From the NCBI GenBank assembly GCA_003136335.1, contig PLEA01000346.1:1-5562 (forward strand): a stretch of 5,562 bases of DNA, read 5' to 3'. The position numbers and the translations under genes were made by a program. How positions within the stretch are numbered: position 1 is the stretch's first letter; every line of letters starts with the position of its first letter. Below, piece after piece: positions 5,100 through 5,562 of the stretch. Under the pieces are notes generated by a model. That model was given only the letters and a program-made list of their open reading frames with translations, made no database searches and was not told the origin of the DNA. Origin of the DNA: Acidobacteriaceae bacterium. Its GTDB lineage: Bacteria; Acidobacteriota; Terriglobia; Terriglobales; SbA1.

Positions 5100-5528
5100 T
5101 TAATTGAAGGAGATTGACGTCGCAGCCACCGCTCCTGCGGTTTTTCGCTTGCCCACTACACTCTCAACAACTTGGAGCAAAGTGCCGGAATCGTTCTCTA
5201 AGAGCGAATCTGATTTTGTAAAGTAGGCTGCCGCGCCTTCCTTATTTGAGCTTCGCTTCGTTTTGTTGACCAAGGTCCGAGAGCACGATGACAGGAATGT
5301 CGGCGGTTTGAGGATCGTGTTTCAAAGCACGAAGAACCCCCAAGCCGTCGAGCTTTGGCAGCATCATGTCTAGTAAGATGAGGAGATGAGGTTGGGAATG
5401 CGTTCTCGGGCCATCAGCAAGGCGGCTTCTCCGTCCACCACGCTGACTACGTCGTAGCCAGCTTTCACCAGTGCTCGTTCGCTGGCGAGCCGCAGAAATC
5501 GACTGTCGTCTACCAGCAGGATCATCAT
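5100..5528 (-). pseudogene. Single-domain response regulator (receiver domain), split by two frameshifts
   Basis: The minus strand from the ATG at 5528 reads MMILLVDDSRFLRL, the start of a CheY-like receiver with the acidic pair Asp7-Asp8. It continues to ARERIPNLI and then hits a TAG at 5372-5370. In the next frame the domain carries on exactly: LILLDMMLPKLDG with the phospho-acceptor Asp (codon 5370-5368), ALKHDPQTADIPVIVLSDL with the conserved Ser, and on to AKLK, where a TAA lies at 5244-5242. Back in the first frame come KEGAAAYFTKSDSLL, with the conserved Lys, and VVESVVGKRK, ending in a TAA at 5102-5100. Removing 8 bases (an imperfect 8-base tandem duplication, 5375-5390) and one T (5244 or neighbour) would restore a protein of about 139 residues. 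All phosphorylation-site residues survive, so the damage is recent or is a sequencing or assembly error. As an intact protein it would be a stand-alone phosphorelay receiver; its kinase is not in the window. A GAGGGGAG stretch (5547-5540) precedes the ATG by 11 bases. Confidence 0.85.
5375..5390. repeat. 8-base tandem duplication causing a frameshift
   Basis: On the plus strand, AAGATGAG (5375-5382) is followed directly by GAGATGAG (5383-5390), identical in seven of eight positions. The extra copy falls just before the phospho-acceptor aspartate of the response regulator and shifts its frame. It looks like a replication-slippage product. Confidence 0.7.
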
Positions 5529-5562
5529 TTTCAAGAAGTCTCCCCTCACATCCGGGGCGAAC

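Noticed and set aside
5242..5390. Programmed frameshifting in the response regulator
   Set aside because: There is no slippery heptamer at either junction, two separate shifts in different directions would be needed, and single receiver domains are not known to use this. Mutation or sequencing error explains it better.
1..5562. CRISPR array, tRNA, rRNA, insertion sequence or prophage signs
   Set aside because: No regularly spaced repeats, no cloverleaf or rRNA-like sequence, and no transposase, integrase or terminal inverted repeats were seen on either strand.

Overview
The window looks like a chromosomal stretch of a soil-type Acidobacteriota (Terriglobia/Koribacter-like) genome. This is an inference from moderately high GC, tandem MacB-type permeases, a secreted TPR protein, a stand-alone PilZ protein, and short low-complexity intergenic repeats of the TGATTGCTGATTG kind. 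No rRNA or other phylogenetic marker is present, so the assignment is tentative.

Layout, left to right. 1-639 (+) is the 3' part of a MacB/FtsX-type ABC transporter permease that begins outside the window. A repeat-filled spacer (637-721) separates it from a complete paralogous permease at 761-1999 (+). The spacer 2000-2472 looks like part of a long open frame running into the next gene, but its minus strand carries the remains of a YoeB-family mRNA-interferase toxin (about 2264-2014). That remnant has an in-frame stop, a damaged N-terminus and a changed C-terminal catalytic residue. 2473-3975 (+) is an exported 500-residue TPR protein. It is followed by a REP-like hairpin (3985-4027), a small PilZ-domain protein at 4113-4433 (+), and an unrecognised 114-residue protein at 4645-4989 (+). 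The right end carries, on the minus strand (5528-5100), a single-domain response regulator with every key receiver residue still recognisable but split by two frame lesions. Hairpins lie in the spacer between it and the convergent small gene.

How the genes work together: the two permeases probably act with one ATPase encoded upstream, outside the window, in MacB-like export or efflux. The TPR protein, the PilZ protein and the small protein have their own spacers and are not obviously one operon. PilZ (c-di-GMP) and receiver (phosphorelay) domains are both signalling modules, but adjacency is the only link seen here. I found no convincing new multi-gene system. The points most worth a second look are the two decayed minus-strand genes, which simple ORF calling misses, and the intergenic repeat structures.
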